64,000 bases of DNA from an uncultured Pseudomonadota bacterium (GCA_903825645.1 CAIKBL010000027.1:137321-201320), one strand, 5' to 3'. Positions 1 through 9,571 are shown, counted from the first letter of the stretch. The notes: a model not told the origin generated them from the letters alone. Translations and numbers: made by a program.

Positions 1-68
1 CCGCCGGCGCTGATTTACAACAGTCGTATCTCGAAACCGTACGTCACGGGCAGGTCCCCTTGTCATGA
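1..68 (+). CDS. C-terminal end of an upstream gene, probably an ABC transporter ATPase
   Basis: An open frame enters from the left edge and stops with TGA at 66-68, ending in residues like LQQSYLETVRHGQVPLS. The stop overlaps the ATG of the following membrane protein (ATGA), which is typical of translationally coupled ABC transporter genes. The tail resembles the end of ATP-binding subunits, but only 21 residues are visible, so the identity rests mainly on the neighbour, a polytopic protein of permease type. Confidence 0.45.
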   Translation, partial: AGADLQQSYLETVRHGQVPLS

Positions 69-1405
69 ACCCAGAATTACAGCGCCAATGGTGGCTCGAG
101 CTGAGCCCCGCCCGGCTCATCACCCACGGTGCCGGGCTTGGCGTGTTGTTCGTGCTGGTGGGCCTGTTGGATGCCCGCTTCGGACTCGGCTTCGGCGCGG
201 CGACGCCCACGGCCGCCCTGCTGGTTTTCGTCTGCTTAGCGGCCTGGATTGGCGGGCAACGCGTCGCGGATGCGTTGCTGGATGAGTTACGCGCCCAGAC
301 GTGGGATATGCAGCGGCTGTCGGCGCTATCGCCGTGGTCGATGACCTGGGGTAAATGGCTGGGTGCCACGACCGATGTTTGGCTCGGCAGTCTGCTGTGC
401 CTGGCGATTTTCCTACAGACGGCGCAATCGTTGACGGTCTCGATCCGTGCCTTGTTTGCCTTGGAGGCCCTGGGTGGCGCCTTGCTGGTCCAGATCTTGA
501 GTTTGATCGGGGCGCTGGCCTTAACCGGCCATCCGCGGCGGCTCAAAGGGCTACTCGGCGGCCGGCTGGTGATGGTGTCCAGCAGTCTGGGCTATGCCTG
601 GCTCGCCTTTCATCTCGGTACGGATGAGACCGTTCGGTGGTACGGCCAAGTCCTCCCGGCGCGCGTGTTCTGTACGGGCCTCCTGTGGGTCGCGCTGGTC
701 TGGGGTACCCTCGGCGCCTATCGCCTGATGGCCGAGACCCTGCAGGTTCGCGGGATCCCTTGGGCTTGGGTCAGTTTTCTCCTCTTCGCCGGGGGCGTCG
801 CCGCTGGTGGCTATGTGCAGCCGGAGCAGCTGCCGGTCGTGCAGCTCCGCACCCTGGCCGCTGTGGTGTTGATTGGCGCCCTCGGCGCGGCCTATCTGAC
901 GGCATTCAATCTGCCGCGTGATCCCCTCTTTGCGCGACGGTTGTGCGGGTATGCGCGCGCGTCGCAGTGGCGACGGGTCGCGGAAGAAACACCGCTCTGG
1001 ATAGTCGCCTTGGGGGTGGGGCTAGTGGCCGTCGTGGTTTGTGTGGGTACCGCAGGCCCGGTTGACGACGCCGTGGGCCCCATCACCCATCTTGGGCTCG
1101 CTGCTTTCGCGCTGTGGGCCTATGCGGCGCGGGATTTGTTGCTGTTGCTGGGGCTCGGTTTTGGGCCGCGCGCGGCGCGTGCGGAGACCACGGCGGTGTT
1201 AATACTTGCCCTGCTCTACTGGGTGATCCCGGCGTTGTGCACCCTGCTCGGGCTCGGCGCGTTTCGGGTTGGGGTTCGCCCGCCTGTGTTTGCGGGCCCG
1301 GGCGCGGCCAGTCTCATCTTGCTTGTCCAGTTAGCGGGGGTGGGCGTGTGGACTTGGCGTGCCTATCAGATGCGCATGACGCCCCAAGCGACCGGCCGAA
1401 CTTAG
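65..1405 (+). CDS. Polytopic membrane protein, probable ABC transporter permease
   Basis: This 446-residue protein has about ten hydrophobic stretches spread over its length and short charged loops. It starts NPELQRQWWLELSP, an opening seen in uncharacterised ABC-type permeases whose genes follow an ATP-binding subunit. Its ATG overlaps the stop of the partial upstream gene, so the two are probably co-translated. No substrate can be deduced. Its 3' end overlaps mutM (opposite strand) by 4 bp, so the genes converge without room for a separate terminator. Confidence 0.6.
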   Translation: MNPELQRQWWLELSPARLITHGAGLGVLFVLVGLLDARFGLGFGAATPTAALLVFVCLAAWIGGQRVADALLDELRAQTWDMQRLSALSPWSMTWGKWLGATTDVWLGSLLCLAIFLQTAQSLTVSIRALFALEALGGALLVQILSLIGALALTGHPRRLKGLLGGRLVMVSSSLGYAWLAFHLGTDETVRWYGQVLPARVFCTGLLWVALVWGTLGAYRLMAETLQVRGIPWAWVSFLLFAGGVAAGGYVQPEQLPVVQLRTLAAVVLIGALGAAYLTAFNLPRDPLFARRLCGYARASQWRRVAEETPLWIVALGVGLVAVVVCVGTAGPVDDAVGPITHLGLAAFALWAYAARDLLLLLGLGFGPRAARAETTAVLILALLYWVIPALCTLLGLGAFRVGVRPPVFAGPGAASLILLVQLAGVGVWTWRAYQMRMTPQATGRT

Positions 1406-2220
1406 CGCTGGCAAACAGGACAAAAATAACTCATGCGCTGGCCGATCACCCGTTGCCGGATGTGCGTACCCCCGCATTGCAGGCAGGGCTCCCCGGCCCG
1501 CGCGTAGACCCGCAGTTCATTACGAAAATAACCCGGTTTGCCGTCCTCCTGCGTGAAATCCCGCAGGGTCGTGCCGCCGAGTTGGATAGCGGCGTCGAGC
1601 ACTTCGCGCACCGCGAGGACGAGTCCGGCGTAGCGGGCCCGACTGATCCGGCGGGCGGGACGCGTGGGGTGGATCCCCGCGCGGTGCAAGGATTCGCTGG
1701 CGTAGATGTTGCCGACCCCGACGACCACTGCGCCGTCCATCAGGAAGTTTTTGACGGGTCCCGGGCGGGCCTGGGCCAGTGCGGTGAGATAGTCGGCTGA
1801 GAACTTCGGATCCCAGGGTTCCGGGCCGAGGTGCGCGAGCAGCGGGTGCGCGAGCGGATCGGCGCTCGTCCAGACCATCAACCCGAAGCGCCGCGGATCA
1901 CGCAGACGCACGCAGGCGTCCCCCTCGAATATCAGGTCGATGTGATCGTGCTTCTGGGGCGGGGTGTCCGTGGGTAGCACGCGCAGGCTACCCGACATCC
2001 CAAGATGAACGATGAGCGTTCCGTTGGGGAAGTCGAACAAAAGATATTTGGCCCGGCGGCGTATCGCGCAAAGTATGCGGCCTTCGAGGCGCGCCGCCAG
2101 ATCAGCCGGCACCGGTTGGCGCATGCGCGTTTCCCGCACCCGAACAGTTTCCAACACGCGACCTTCCACGTGTGGGGCAACGCCACGTCGGGTCGTCTCG
2201 ACTTCCGGTAGCTCAGGCAC
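1402..2220 (-). CDS. mutM: Formamidopyrimidine-DNA glycosylase (Fpg/MutM)
   Basis: This 272-residue bifunctional base-excision repair enzyme removes 8-oxoguanine and other oxidised purines and cleaves the resulting abasic site. The N-terminus is MPELPEVE, in which Pro2 becomes the catalytic nucleophile and Glu3 the partner acid. The C-terminus carries the zinc finger: CLQCGG followed by CPVC near residues 248-271, with the conserved QR end. Length matches the family (about 270). It lies directly downstream of the GldG-like gene, overlapping its stop by 8 bp, so it may be read from the same transcript. Confidence 0.96.
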   Translation of the reverse strand: MPELPEVETTRRGVAPHVEGRVLETVRVRETRMRQPVPADLAARLEGRILCAIRRRAKYLLFDFPNGTLIVHLGMSGSLRVLPTDTPPQKHDHIDLIFEGDACVRLRDPRRFGLMVWTSADPLAHPLLAHLGPEPWDPKFSADYLTALAQARPGPVKNFLMDGAVVVGVGNIYASESLHRAGIHPTRPARRISRARYAGLVLAVREVLDAAIQLGGTTLRDFTQEDGKPGYFRNELRVYARAGEPCLQCGGTHIRQRVIGQRMSYFCPVCQR

Positions 2221-3529
2221 GTCGCCGCCGCCAACCTAACCACAATCCATTGGCCACGAATGCCAGCGGCAACCCAACCAGAAAGCCGAAGCCGATGACC
2301 AGCTGGTGCCAGCGTTGCAGGTCGAGGTGCACATCCGGTGCCAAGCGAGACGGGATTTGAACCATGGCGTCGTTGGCAACGAGCCAGTCCACGAGGCGTG
2401 TCCCGAGATCTTGGTTTGCGCCGTTGCCGAGATAAGTATTGGACAGAAAGTCGCCGTCGCCGAGGATCCCGAGGCGTTGCTCGTGTCCGGCCCACGGGCG
2501 GGCGAGGGACAGGCCCACGGCCATGGGACCGGGAATGTCCTGACCTTCGTCATAGCGGATTTTTCCGCTCATCAGCCCGGTTTCACCCCAGGCTTTATCG
2601 TTTGTCTCAAGCAAGCGGGAGGCCTGCCATCCCGACCCCGGTCGCGCGGCTAAAGGGGCTGCAAAGGGCAGCACGGTGAGTGCTTGCAGGCCTTCAGTCA
2701 CGGCGTGCGCAGGGTAATGGGTGAGGACGGTCATCGCCGGGTTGTGCACGCCCAGCGCGGCAGCCTGGGGATCGATGACCGTGGCCGGAAGACGCGCAAA
2801 GCCTAGGGCGTGGGCGAGCGTATCGAAGGCGAGCGGCGTGTCCGGCTCGACCATCCAGAGGAGCGCGCCGCCATGTGCGACATAGGCCGTGATGAGGTTG
2901 GTTTCGCCCGGCAGATAGGCCAGCTGTGGACTTGCCAGGACCAGCAGCGCCGTATTGTCCGGGACCGCGCCGGATTCGGCGAGATTGAGCTCCCGGACCT
3001 GGTAGCCGCGGCTCTTGAGGGTGTCGGCCCACTGGCTCACATCGAAGTTGGTCCCACGGGCAGGGCTGCGCTCGCCATGGCCGGCGACAAAGGCGATCCA
3101 CTGGGCGTCCTGCCGGACGAGTCGCAGCAAGGCGCCGGTGAAGGCGGTTTCCGTATAACGCGAGAGATGTTCCCGACGTTTGTCGCTGGCGATAACGACG
3201 TCACCATCGACGAGGTGGCCGGCACGCAGCACGTCCGGCATGGTCGCCGGATCGGTAAAAATCAGCTTCATATCGGGCGCGTATTGCTGGTAACGCGCGA
3301 CAAGCGTGGTGATCCCCAGGCGGGCGGGATGATTGGGCGCGACATAGGCAATCACCGTCAATGGTCGGCCGAGCGCACGCAGTGCCTGTTGACTCTGTGG
3401 CGCGAGCGAATTCTGCCCGCTTTCGCTCAAATCAATGCTCTTGTGATGGTGCGCGCTCCAGGTGCCCGCGAGTCCACAAAGCAATACGATTCCCAAAGAA
3501 AAAAGCCCATGTACGAGGCGGATGTGCAT
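2213..3529 (-). CDS. GldG-like auxiliary component of an ABC transporter
   Basis: This 438-residue protein has an N-terminal membrane segment (residues about 8-26), a large extracytoplasmic region and a C-terminal membrane segment (about 410-430) ending in an arginine-rich tail. It follows an ATPase and an ABC-2 permease in the order typical of GldA/GldF/GldG-type systems. The central part contains the phrases AFVAGHGERSP and GDGDFLSNTYLGNG that recur in this family. In Bacteroidetes the homologues serve gliding; in proteobacteria the role is unknown, so only the transporter class is claimed. The start lies 9 bp after the permease gene. Confidence 0.8.
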   Translation of the reverse strand: MHIRLVHGLFSLGIVLLCGLAGTWSAHHHKSIDLSESGQNSLAPQSQQALRALGRPLTVIAYVAPNHPARLGITTLVARYQQYAPDMKLIFTDPATMPDVLRAGHLVDGDVVIASDKRREHLSRYTETAFTGALLRLVRQDAQWIAFVAGHGERSPARGTNFDVSQWADTLKSRGYQVRELNLAESGAVPDNTALLVLASPQLAYLPGETNLITAYVAHGGALLWMVEPDTPLAFDTLAHALGFARLPATVIDPQAAALGVHNPAMTVLTHYPAHAVTEGLQALTVLPFAAPLAARPGSGWQASRLLETNDKAWGETGLMSGKIRYDEGQDIPGPMAVGLSLARPWAGHEQRLGILGDGDFLSNTYLGNGANQDLGTRLVDWLVANDAMVQIPSRLAPDVHLDLQRWHQLVIGFGFLVGLPLAFVANGLWLGWRRRRA

Positions 3530-3538
3530 CGGTGTCCG

Positions 3539-4288
3539 TTAAGCCGCGCTTCGCGTGTCGGCCAGCGCACGCACCGCCAGCGCCAGTGCCCCTGCGGTGA
3601 TGAGGCCGAAATAGACGACGTCTACGGTGTCGAGGAGTCCCCCGGCGAGCCGTTGGAAATGCCGCATCATGGACAGCTCGGCAAACAATCCCGGCGTGGT
3701 CTGCGCGCCGCTCGCCCAGTCGATCAGCCAAAGCCCTGCCAAGGTCGCAAACGTGGTGATAGCGGCGAGCGCCGGTTGGGTCGTCAGCGCCGAAAACCAG
3801 ATCCCGAGCGCCGTGCCGGCCGCCATTAGCAGCAGTAAGCCCAACAAGCCGCAGGCCACCAGACCGAGGTCGAGCGACGTGCCCCAGAGCAACGTCAGCG
3901 CCATGAGCGCATTGAGGCCCCAAATGATGCCCAGCAGGCTCATCGCGCCCAGAAACTTGCCGATGACCAGGGCCGGCAGCGATACCGGCGCGCTGAGCCA
4001 CAAGGACAGGGTCGCCGCCCGGCGCTCCCCGGCAAAGGTCTGCATGGTCAGCAGTGGAATGAGAAAGAGGGCCAGCAGGCCGGTCACGCTGAAGGTCGGC
4101 AAGACGATCAGCTGCGTCACTCCCGGAGGTTCGGGGAGATTGCGGATCTTGGGCAGATATTGCAGGAACAAATCGATTTGGGCGAGGAACTGATAGGCGA
4201 TCAGGAGCTGGACGGCGGCGAGCACCGCCCACGCAAAGGGGGTGCGAAACATCGCGCGGATTTCGCGTTGGGCGACGATCCCGATCAT
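3539..4288 (-). CDS. ABC-2 type transporter permease (GldF-like)
   Basis: This 249-residue protein has about six hydrophobic segments, beginning at residues 18-35 after MIGIVAQREIRAMFRTPFAW. An N-terminal 'RE(I/L)RAMFRTPFA' opening is typical of ABC-2 permeases of the GldF/NosY type. Its start codon overlaps the stop of the ATPase gene (4285-4288), so the pair is translationally coupled. It is the membrane channel of the three-gene Gld-like system; the substrate is unknown. Confidence 0.8.
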   Translation of the reverse strand: MIGIVAQREIRAMFRTPFAWAVLAAVQLLIAYQFLAQIDLFLQYLPKIRNLPEPPGVTQLIVLPTFSVTGLLALFLIPLLTMQTFAGERRAATLSLWLSAPVSLPALVIGKFLGAMSLLGIIWGLNALMALTLLWGTSLDLGLVACGLLGLLLLMAAGTALGIWFSALTTQPALAAITTFATLAGLWLIDWASGAQTTPGLFAELSMMRHFQRLAGGLLDTVDVVYFGLITAGALALAVRALADTRSAA

Positions 4289-5217
4289 GCCGACAGCGCC
4301 GCCGGTACCCGGTGTTCGCGGGTGAGATCGAGGAACGTTCGCTCCAGGGCGGAGCTACCGTGGGTCAGTTCATGCAGGCCCCATTCCGCCGCCGCTGTGC
4401 GCATCAGATTATCGATGATCGCGGCCGAATCCGCGGCATCGATCTCGAAGCGACCAGGCGCCCTCGTCGTGATGATCGCGCTCCCGACGAGCGCCTGCAA
4501 TACGGCAAGAGGCGGTGGCCGACGCAGACCGACGAGCAGAGTCTGCGGGGTGTCCCCGAGCCGCTGGTCGTAGACCAGTCGACCCTGGTGCAGAATGACG
4601 ACGCGTGAGCAGACGCTTTCGGCTTCGCCGAGCAGATGGGTCGAGAGCAGGATGGCATGCTCGGCACGCAGCCGGCCGATTAGGGTGCGGATCTCTTGAA
4701 TCTGGGCCGGATCCAAGCCGACGGTGGGCTCATCCAAAATCAGGACCTGGGGCTCGTGCACGATGGCTTGGGCGATCCCGACCCGCTGCTGGTAACCCTT
4801 GGAGAGGTTTCGGATCAGACGACTCCCGACGCTCTCGAGGTTGCACTGTTGCCGGGCGCGCGCTACCAGGCCTGCGACGCGCGTCCGGGGTACTTCGTGC
4901 AGACGGGCACAGAAACCGAGAAATTCGTCCACCGTCGCGTCTCTGAACAGCGGCGGGATCTCCGGGAGATAGCCAAGATGACGCTTGGCCGCTCGGGGCG
5001 CGCGGGCAAGCGAGTGACCTTGAATAAAGATCTCGCCCCGGTGTGGCGCGAGCACCCCGGCGAGCATCTGCAAGGTCGTCGATTTTCCGGCACCATTCAA
5101 ACCGAGCAAGCCGAGTACTTCGCCTTGCTGAAGCTGCAAGCTAATGTCTTCAACGACCATCCGCGCGCCGAAGCGGCGTGAAATGCCATGAGCAGAAAGG
5201 CGGGGCGAGGCAACCAT
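4285..5217 (-). CDS. ABC transporter ATP-binding protein (GldA-like)
   Basis: This 310-residue cytoplasmic ATPase powers the Gld-like transporter. Walker A is GLNGAGKST (about residues 38-46), the signature is LSKGYQQR (about 139-146), and Walker B is VLILDEPTVGLDP (about 158-170), followed by the switch histidine in STHLL. A C-terminal extension of about 90 residues is typical of ABC-2 ATPases. It is the first gene of the run leading through the permease, GldG-like protein and mutM. The 174 bp upstream separate it from the divergent desaturase gene and probably hold both promoters, but I could not mark them. Confidence 0.88.
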   Translation of the reverse strand: MVASPRLSAHGISRRFGARMVVEDISLQLQQGEVLGLLGLNGAGKSTTLQMLAGVLAPHRGEIFIQGHSLARAPRAAKRHLGYLPEIPPLFRDATVDEFLGFCARLHEVPRTRVAGLVARARQQCNLESVGSRLIRNLSKGYQQRVGIAQAIVHEPQVLILDEPTVGLDPAQIQEIRTLIGRLRAEHAILLSTHLLGEAESVCSRVVILHQGRLVYDQRLGDTPQTLLVGLRRPPPLAVLQALVGSAIITTRAPGRFEIDAADSAAIIDNLMRTAAAEWGLHELTHGSSALERTFLDLTREHRVPAALSA

Positions 5218-5391
5218 CAGGCGACATTATTTTCTGTGCTTCGAGATAAGTCCATCGCCTGATCTTGCTTAATGCAGCGGGCCACCGTAGCGGCTATGCT
5301 GGTAGCAGCATCGCACGCTACGGCGGGCGCGAACCGGGGTTGGCGACCGAAAAAATCATCGCGTCGATCCTGCTGGCCTTAACAACGGAGA

Positions 5392-6576
5392 ATGGTGAAT
5401 CGAATGCTTGCTGGATATTTCCTGTTGCCTTGGTGGGGTTACCTTCTCGTTGCCCTTGGCTTCACGCACGTGACGATCGCGGCGGTCACTATCTATCTGC
5501 ATCGCAATCAGGCGCATCGGGCACTCGATCTCCATCCCGTCGTCGCGCTCTTTTTTCGGACTTGGTTGTGGCTGTCGACCGGCATGACCACCAAGAACTG
5601 GACCGCCGTGCACCGCAAACACCATGCCTTCGTGGAAACCGCGCAGGACCCGCACAGTCCGCAGATCTACGGTATCAACAAGGTCTTGTTGCAGGGGGCG
5701 GAGCTTTATCGGCAGGCGGCCGCCGACGCGGAAACCCGGGCTAAATACGGACATGGCACACCCGATGACTGGCTCGAACAGGCCGTCTTCCGCCATGACC
5801 GAATAGGCGTTGGGGCGATGCTGACGGCGAATCTGCTCATGTTCGGTCCGCTCGGCCTGACCATCTGGGCAGTCCAGATGGCGTGGATCCCTATTTTCGC
5901 GGCCGGCATTGTGAACGGCACCGGCCACTGGCGCGGTTACCGCAACTTTGAGACGGCAGACACCTCCACCAATATCACGCCCTGGGGGATTTTGATCGGA
6001 GGTGAGGAGCTGCATAACAACCATCATGCGTTCGCCAGCTCCGCGCGCTTTGCCATGAAACCCTGGGAATTTGATTTGGGCTGGTGCTACATCCAGTTGC
6101 TCTGCGCGCTGCGGCTTGCCAAGGTGAAGAAAGTGGCCCCGCGCTTACTGGCGAATCGTGCGGAGCCGCGGCTCGACGTTGAAACGCTTCGGGCGATGGT
6201 GGCGACTCAGTGGCATGTGATGGCGGATTACGCGCATCGCGTGGTGGCGCCGGTGCATCGCGAGGCGATTCGGCATGCGCCACGAGAGCTCAAAAGCTCA
6301 CTGAAGCCGGTCCGACGTCTCATCACGCGCTCGCCTCGCTTCATGCGTGACCGGGAGCGGGCGCTCCTGACGGACGGGCTTTCCTACAGTCAGCCCTTGA
6401 CAGTGGTCTACCAGTTCCAACAGCAACTCAGTGCCTTGTTCAGTGAGCGTTCGGCCAGTCAGGAGCGGTTGCTCAACCAGCTACAGGAATGGTGCCGGGG
6501 TGCTGAGGCGACCGGTATTGCGGCGCTGGCCGAATTTGTAACGCACATGCAGGGGTATGCGCTGCGCACGCGCTGA
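5392..6576 (+). CDS. Membrane fatty acid (acyl-CoA type) desaturase
   Basis: This 394-residue integral membrane di-iron enzyme should introduce a double bond into a fatty acyl chain. The three histidine boxes are visible: HRNQAHR (about residues 37-43), HRKHH (about 73-77) and HNNHH (about 210-214). Hydrophobic pairs surround them, as in stearoyl-CoA-type desaturases. About 100 C-terminal residues beyond the catalytic core are mostly polar and charged. The first ATG (5392) sits very close to the GGAG at 5387-5390, so the ATG at 5404 is an alternative start. The gene is monocistronic, ending at the hairpin 6598-6625. Confidence 0.88.
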   Translation: MVNRMLAGYFLLPWWGYLLVALGFTHVTIAAVTIYLHRNQAHRALDLHPVVALFFRTWLWLSTGMTTKNWTAVHRKHHAFVETAQDPHSPQIYGINKVLLQGAELYRQAAADAETRAKYGHGTPDDWLEQAVFRHDRIGVGAMLTANLLMFGPLGLTIWAVQMAWIPIFAAGIVNGTGHWRGYRNFETADTSTNITPWGILIGGEELHNNHHAFASSARFAMKPWEFDLGWCYIQLLCALRLAKVKKVAPRLLANRAEPRLDVETLRAMVATQWHVMADYAHRVVAPVHREAIRHAPRELKSSLKPVRRLITRSPRFMRDRERALLTDGLSYSQPLTVVYQFQQQLSALFSERSASQERLLNQLQEWCRGAEATGIAALAEFVTHMQGYALRTR

Positions 6577-6597
6577 TCGGACGAGTTCTCAGGACAT

Positions 6598-6625
6598 AAA
6601 AAACCCGCCAATTGGCGGGTTTTTT
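6598..6625 (+). terminator. Rho-independent terminator after the desaturase gene
   Basis: A perfect 28-bp palindrome: AAAAAACCCGCC, a central AATT, then GGCGGGTTTTTT. A GC-rich stem with a T tract starts 21 bp after the desaturase stop. Because it is symmetrical with A and T tracts it could work in both directions. It also marks the last backbone feature before the integrase island. Confidence 0.92.
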
Positions 6626-6802
6626 ATCTCACCATGACGTTAGCACCGAATTTGGCTGACGTTCGCTGAGGCTCGCCACAGCGAGTTTCCCTAGGGGACA
6701 AGCGGATTCACTATACGCCGGTGCTTTCCGCAACCCGCTCCGCTTTTCCTTCGCTTGGCTCCCAGCCGACACCTGGAAATCGGGGCTTCTCCAGGAGTCG
6801 TT

Positions 6803-8005
6803 ATGGCCAAAATCAAACTCACCAAGTCCGCAGTCGATGCGGCACAACCCCAGGCGCAGTCCATCGAACTGCGGGATACCCTGGTGCCCGGCTTCCTGTG
6901 CAAGATTACACCAGCAGGTCGCAAGGTGTTCATGCTCCAGTACCGGACCAATGCCGGGGAGCGGCGCAAGCCCGCCATCGGCCTGTACGGGGAGCTGACC
7001 GTGGAGCAGGCCCGCTCGCTGGCGCAGAACTGGCTGGCCGGGGTTCGCCGGGGCGGCGACCCCGGCGGCGACAAGGCCGGGGCGCGCAAGGCACCGACCG
7101 TCAAGGAACTGTGCGGACGCTTCATGTCGGACTACTCCAGGGTCCGCAACAAGCCAAGCACGCAGAAAGGCTACCAAGGCAACATCGACCGCAACATCAT
7201 CCCCATTCTGGGCCGCATGAAGGTTCAGGACGTCAAGCGCCCGGACGTAGCAATGATGATGAAGAAGCTGGAGCCTACGCCGATGGAGGCCAACCACACG
7301 CTCGCCGTCATGCGAAAGATGTTCAATATGGCCGAAATATGGGGCTTGCGGACCGATGGCACGAACCCGTGCCGGCACATCCCCCAATACCCGCAAGGCA
7401 AGACCACCCGGCTCATCACCGACGAGGAAATGGGCAAGTTGTTCCGGCATCTGGACAAGGTGGAGATTGAGGGCAGCGCGCCACCCATCGTCACGCTGGC
7501 CATCCGCCTGCAGTTCGAGTTCGCGGCACGCCGCTCCGAAATCCTGTTGCTGGAGTGGCCCTGGGTCGATCTGGAAAACCGGCGCGTGGCCTGGCCTGAC
7601 AGCAAAACCGGCGGCATGTCCAAGCCGATGAGCGAGGAAGCGCACCGCCTGCTTTCGACGGCGCCCCGGCACGAAGGCTCGCTCTATGTGCTGCCGTCGC
7701 TGCGCGATCCGCTCAAGCACATGACGACCGGGGAGCACTACAACGGCTGGAGCCGCATCCTGAAAGCTGCCGGCGTGCAACACGTCGGCACGCACGGCAT
7801 CCGGCACCGTTCGGCCACCGACATTGCCAACTCGGGCATCCCGGTCAAGGTCGGCATGGAGCTGACCGCGCACAAGACGGTGGCGATGTTCATGCGCTAC
7901 ATCCACACCGAGGATGCGCCGGTGCGTCAGGCCGCCGAACTGGTGGCGAACCGGCGCAAGACGGTGGTGGCGGGCACGGTTGCTACGCCATTCTCTGTCT
8001 CTTGA
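6803..8005 (+). CDS. Tyrosine recombinase / integrase
   Basis: This 400-residue site-specific recombinase probably integrated the accessory island that follows. The N-terminus (AKIKLTKSAVDA) is the DUF4102-like arm domain of P4/ICE-type integrases; a SAM-like core-binding domain spans about residues 95-195, and the catalytic domain is C-terminal. Catalytic residues are visible: Arg in FAARRSE, the HGIRH box, His in TAHKT and the Tyr nucleophile in FMRYIH. I chose ATG 6803 because it has AGGAG at 6791-6795 and matches the usual start; the frame is open to 6755. No tRNA lies next to it, so the attachment site is unidentified. Confidence 0.92.
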   Translation: MAKIKLTKSAVDAAQPQAQSIELRDTLVPGFLCKITPAGRKVFMLQYRTNAGERRKPAIGLYGELTVEQARSLAQNWLAGVRRGGDPGGDKAGARKAPTVKELCGRFMSDYSRVRNKPSTQKGYQGNIDRNIIPILGRMKVQDVKRPDVAMMMKKLEPTPMEANHTLAVMRKMFNMAEIWGLRTDGTNPCRHIPQYPQGKTTRLITDEEMGKLFRHLDKVEIEGSAPPIVTLAIRLQFEFAARRSEILLLEWPWVDLENRRVAWPDSKTGGMSKPMSEEAHRLLSTAPRHEGSLYVLPSLRDPLKHMTTGEHYNGWSRILKAAGVQHVGTHGIRHRSATDIANSGIPVKVGMELTAHKTVAMFMRYIHTEDAPVRQAAELVANRRKTVVAGTVATPFSVS

Positions 8006-8079
8006 CGCCACGCCGCTGACGCGCGTCTTGCTGGCATTCATCGTTCAGAGAATCAACCTCTCTGCGCTTCGGTCATCCA

Positions 8080-8365
8080 GTGCGTGAACTGCGGCTGGAC
8101 CGCTGGCTGCGCTGTTCTGCCGCGTGCGATTGGAGTCCAACGACTATGGCACGACGCGCTGGCAGCTCATGGTGCTGCAAACCTGCACGTCACTCAATGC
8201 GGTGCAGCGCATCGTCTGCACGGCGAAGGCGAACAGCAAGTGAAGTCAGTCCTGCCGCAAATCGACACCATCGAAACGCTTGGCATCGATCCGGTCCCGG
8301 TGTCGCCCGCGTACTGGCGCACGTTGGGCAACCGACTGTTTGCACGGCTAGCACGCGCTTGTTGA
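8080..8365 (+). pseudogene. Relic of a DUF2840 conjugative-element protein
   Basis: Two frames must be joined to read a familiar protein. One frame has RVRLESNDYGTTRWQL; the other has SVLPQIDTIETLGIDP followed by VSPAYWRTLGNRL. As I recall it, DUF2840 proteins carried by Tn4371-like integrative conjugative elements read VQRVLQAIDAVEALGIDP and HWRHVHNRL in the same order. At least one frameshift and a lost middle segment make this a broken copy. Its place between integrase and relaxase relics supports the identification; the match is from memory and not aligned. Confidence 0.5.
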
Positions 8366-9014
8366 AACCCCATTCGTCCGCCACCGTTTGCAGTGCGCGC
8401 CATGCTTTCGGCGGGCTACGGAGTTGTCAGGCATGAAGCCGCCTGCCAAGCCCTACCGGGCCGGCTCCTACCGCCGAACTTCGCCATAAAACCGGTGAAG
8501 CCCGCTCATGGCGCTTTGACACGCCTGCGATATCGAACCGTTTTTTGCTTGGCAATAGGATGATGTCGCGAAATCAGCCAAATGATCAAAAAATGCGGTT
8601 GCGAAAACAGCCCAAATCACGCATTCCTCGGTCCCGTTGCTGTCTCCGCAGTGATCGGCAGCGCGCAGCCCTTATGGACATGGAACACGCCATGAACGCG
8701 CAGCGCTGCATGCCGCTCTTCGTGCAGTCACGCCGCACATCATTTGCACCACGGCCTGCGGCTGCGGTGCTTCACCCGTGCAGACAATCGCAGCCTGACG
8801 GTCGGGGCCGGTCGCGTCAGCGATCGGGAAAGGCGGAGGCCAAGATAAAAGGGGCCGGCACGTTGCCGGTCCATAAGCGAGTCTGCACGTGGGGGTGGCG
8901 CGGCACGCGCTTCTTGCGGTGCTGTGCCGTGTATGGCGCTAACGCCGCGCCAGCATTGGTCTGTCAGCGTGCTTCGCCCGCTGGGCTTGGCAGTGCTACG
9001 CCTGAGTTCATGCC
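8366..9014 (+). other. No intact gene; presumed eroded mobile-element DNA
   Basis: About 650 bp between the DUF2840 and relaxase relics. Open frames here are short, lack ribosome binding sites and have no recognisable sequence on either strand. In Tn4371-like elements this interval would hold a signal-peptidase-like traF gene, but I cannot recognise one. Two related motifs, TCGCGAAATCAGCCAAAT (8565-8582) and TTGCGAAAACAGCCCAAAT (8598-8616), form an imperfect direct repeat of unknown meaning. Confidence 0.5.
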
Positions 9015-9436
9015 ATGAGCAAGTCGTGACGATGACCGTTTCCGCGTGCGCCCCGGCGCGCCCAAGAGCCGTCAGCAGAAGTTCGTTTCCCAGGTTTTGA
9101 CGGAGGTCAGCAAGGCTGGCGGCAAGTCGGGAGCGCGGCTTGGCGCACGCCTTGGGCGGGGTCATGTGGCCGCCCGTTTTACTGGACGCACTTGTGCAGC
9201 CAGGATCGCGGCGCGTCGCCATCAAGACCCGGCTGGTGAACCTCAAAGCAAGCCGGATCGCGCTCGACCACTACGCATTTGCGCTACATCGAGCGGGAAG
9301 GCGTGGGTGGCGATGGCGAACCGGGCCAAGCATTTGTGGACCGGCAACGGACAACGCTGACTTGGCGGTATTCGAGGAGCGTGGCAAGGAACGACCGGCA
9401 TCAGTTCCGTTTCATCGTCTCACCGGAGGATGCCGA
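9015..9436 (+). pseudogene. 5' fragment of a VirD2-like (DUF3363) relaxase, several frameshifts
   Basis: ATG AGC AAG at 9015 followed by one extra T and then RDDDRFRVRPGAPK reproduces the usual opening of DUF3363 relaxases. The text continues through three frames: RLGRGHVAARF, then RRVAIKTRLVNLKAS, then LRYIEREGVGGDGEPG, then DRHQFRFIVSPEDAE. Those phrases are hallmarks of relaxases of Tn4371-like ICEs. Homology stops about 140 residues in, before the catalytic His motif region, so the copy is both frameshifted and 3'-truncated. It cannot encode a working relaxase. Confidence 0.8.
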
Positions 9437-9571
9437 GTGTGGCCGCAGTTGCCAGCGTAGCCAACCAACACCTTCACGTTACTGCGCAAATCCAAGGAAA
9501 TCCGGGCGAGTCCGAGGGGCTGCTATCACCGGCGGCAGACTGATCGATTGGCATAGCTGTCGTTTGTGGAG

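Noticed and set aside
6629..6802. attL site near the integrase
   Set aside because: I compared the sequence by eye with 11338-11640 and found no convincing shared direct repeat.
6629..8041. A 470-codon minus-strand frame opposite the integrase
   Set aside because: Shadow of the integrase gene; composition only, no domains.
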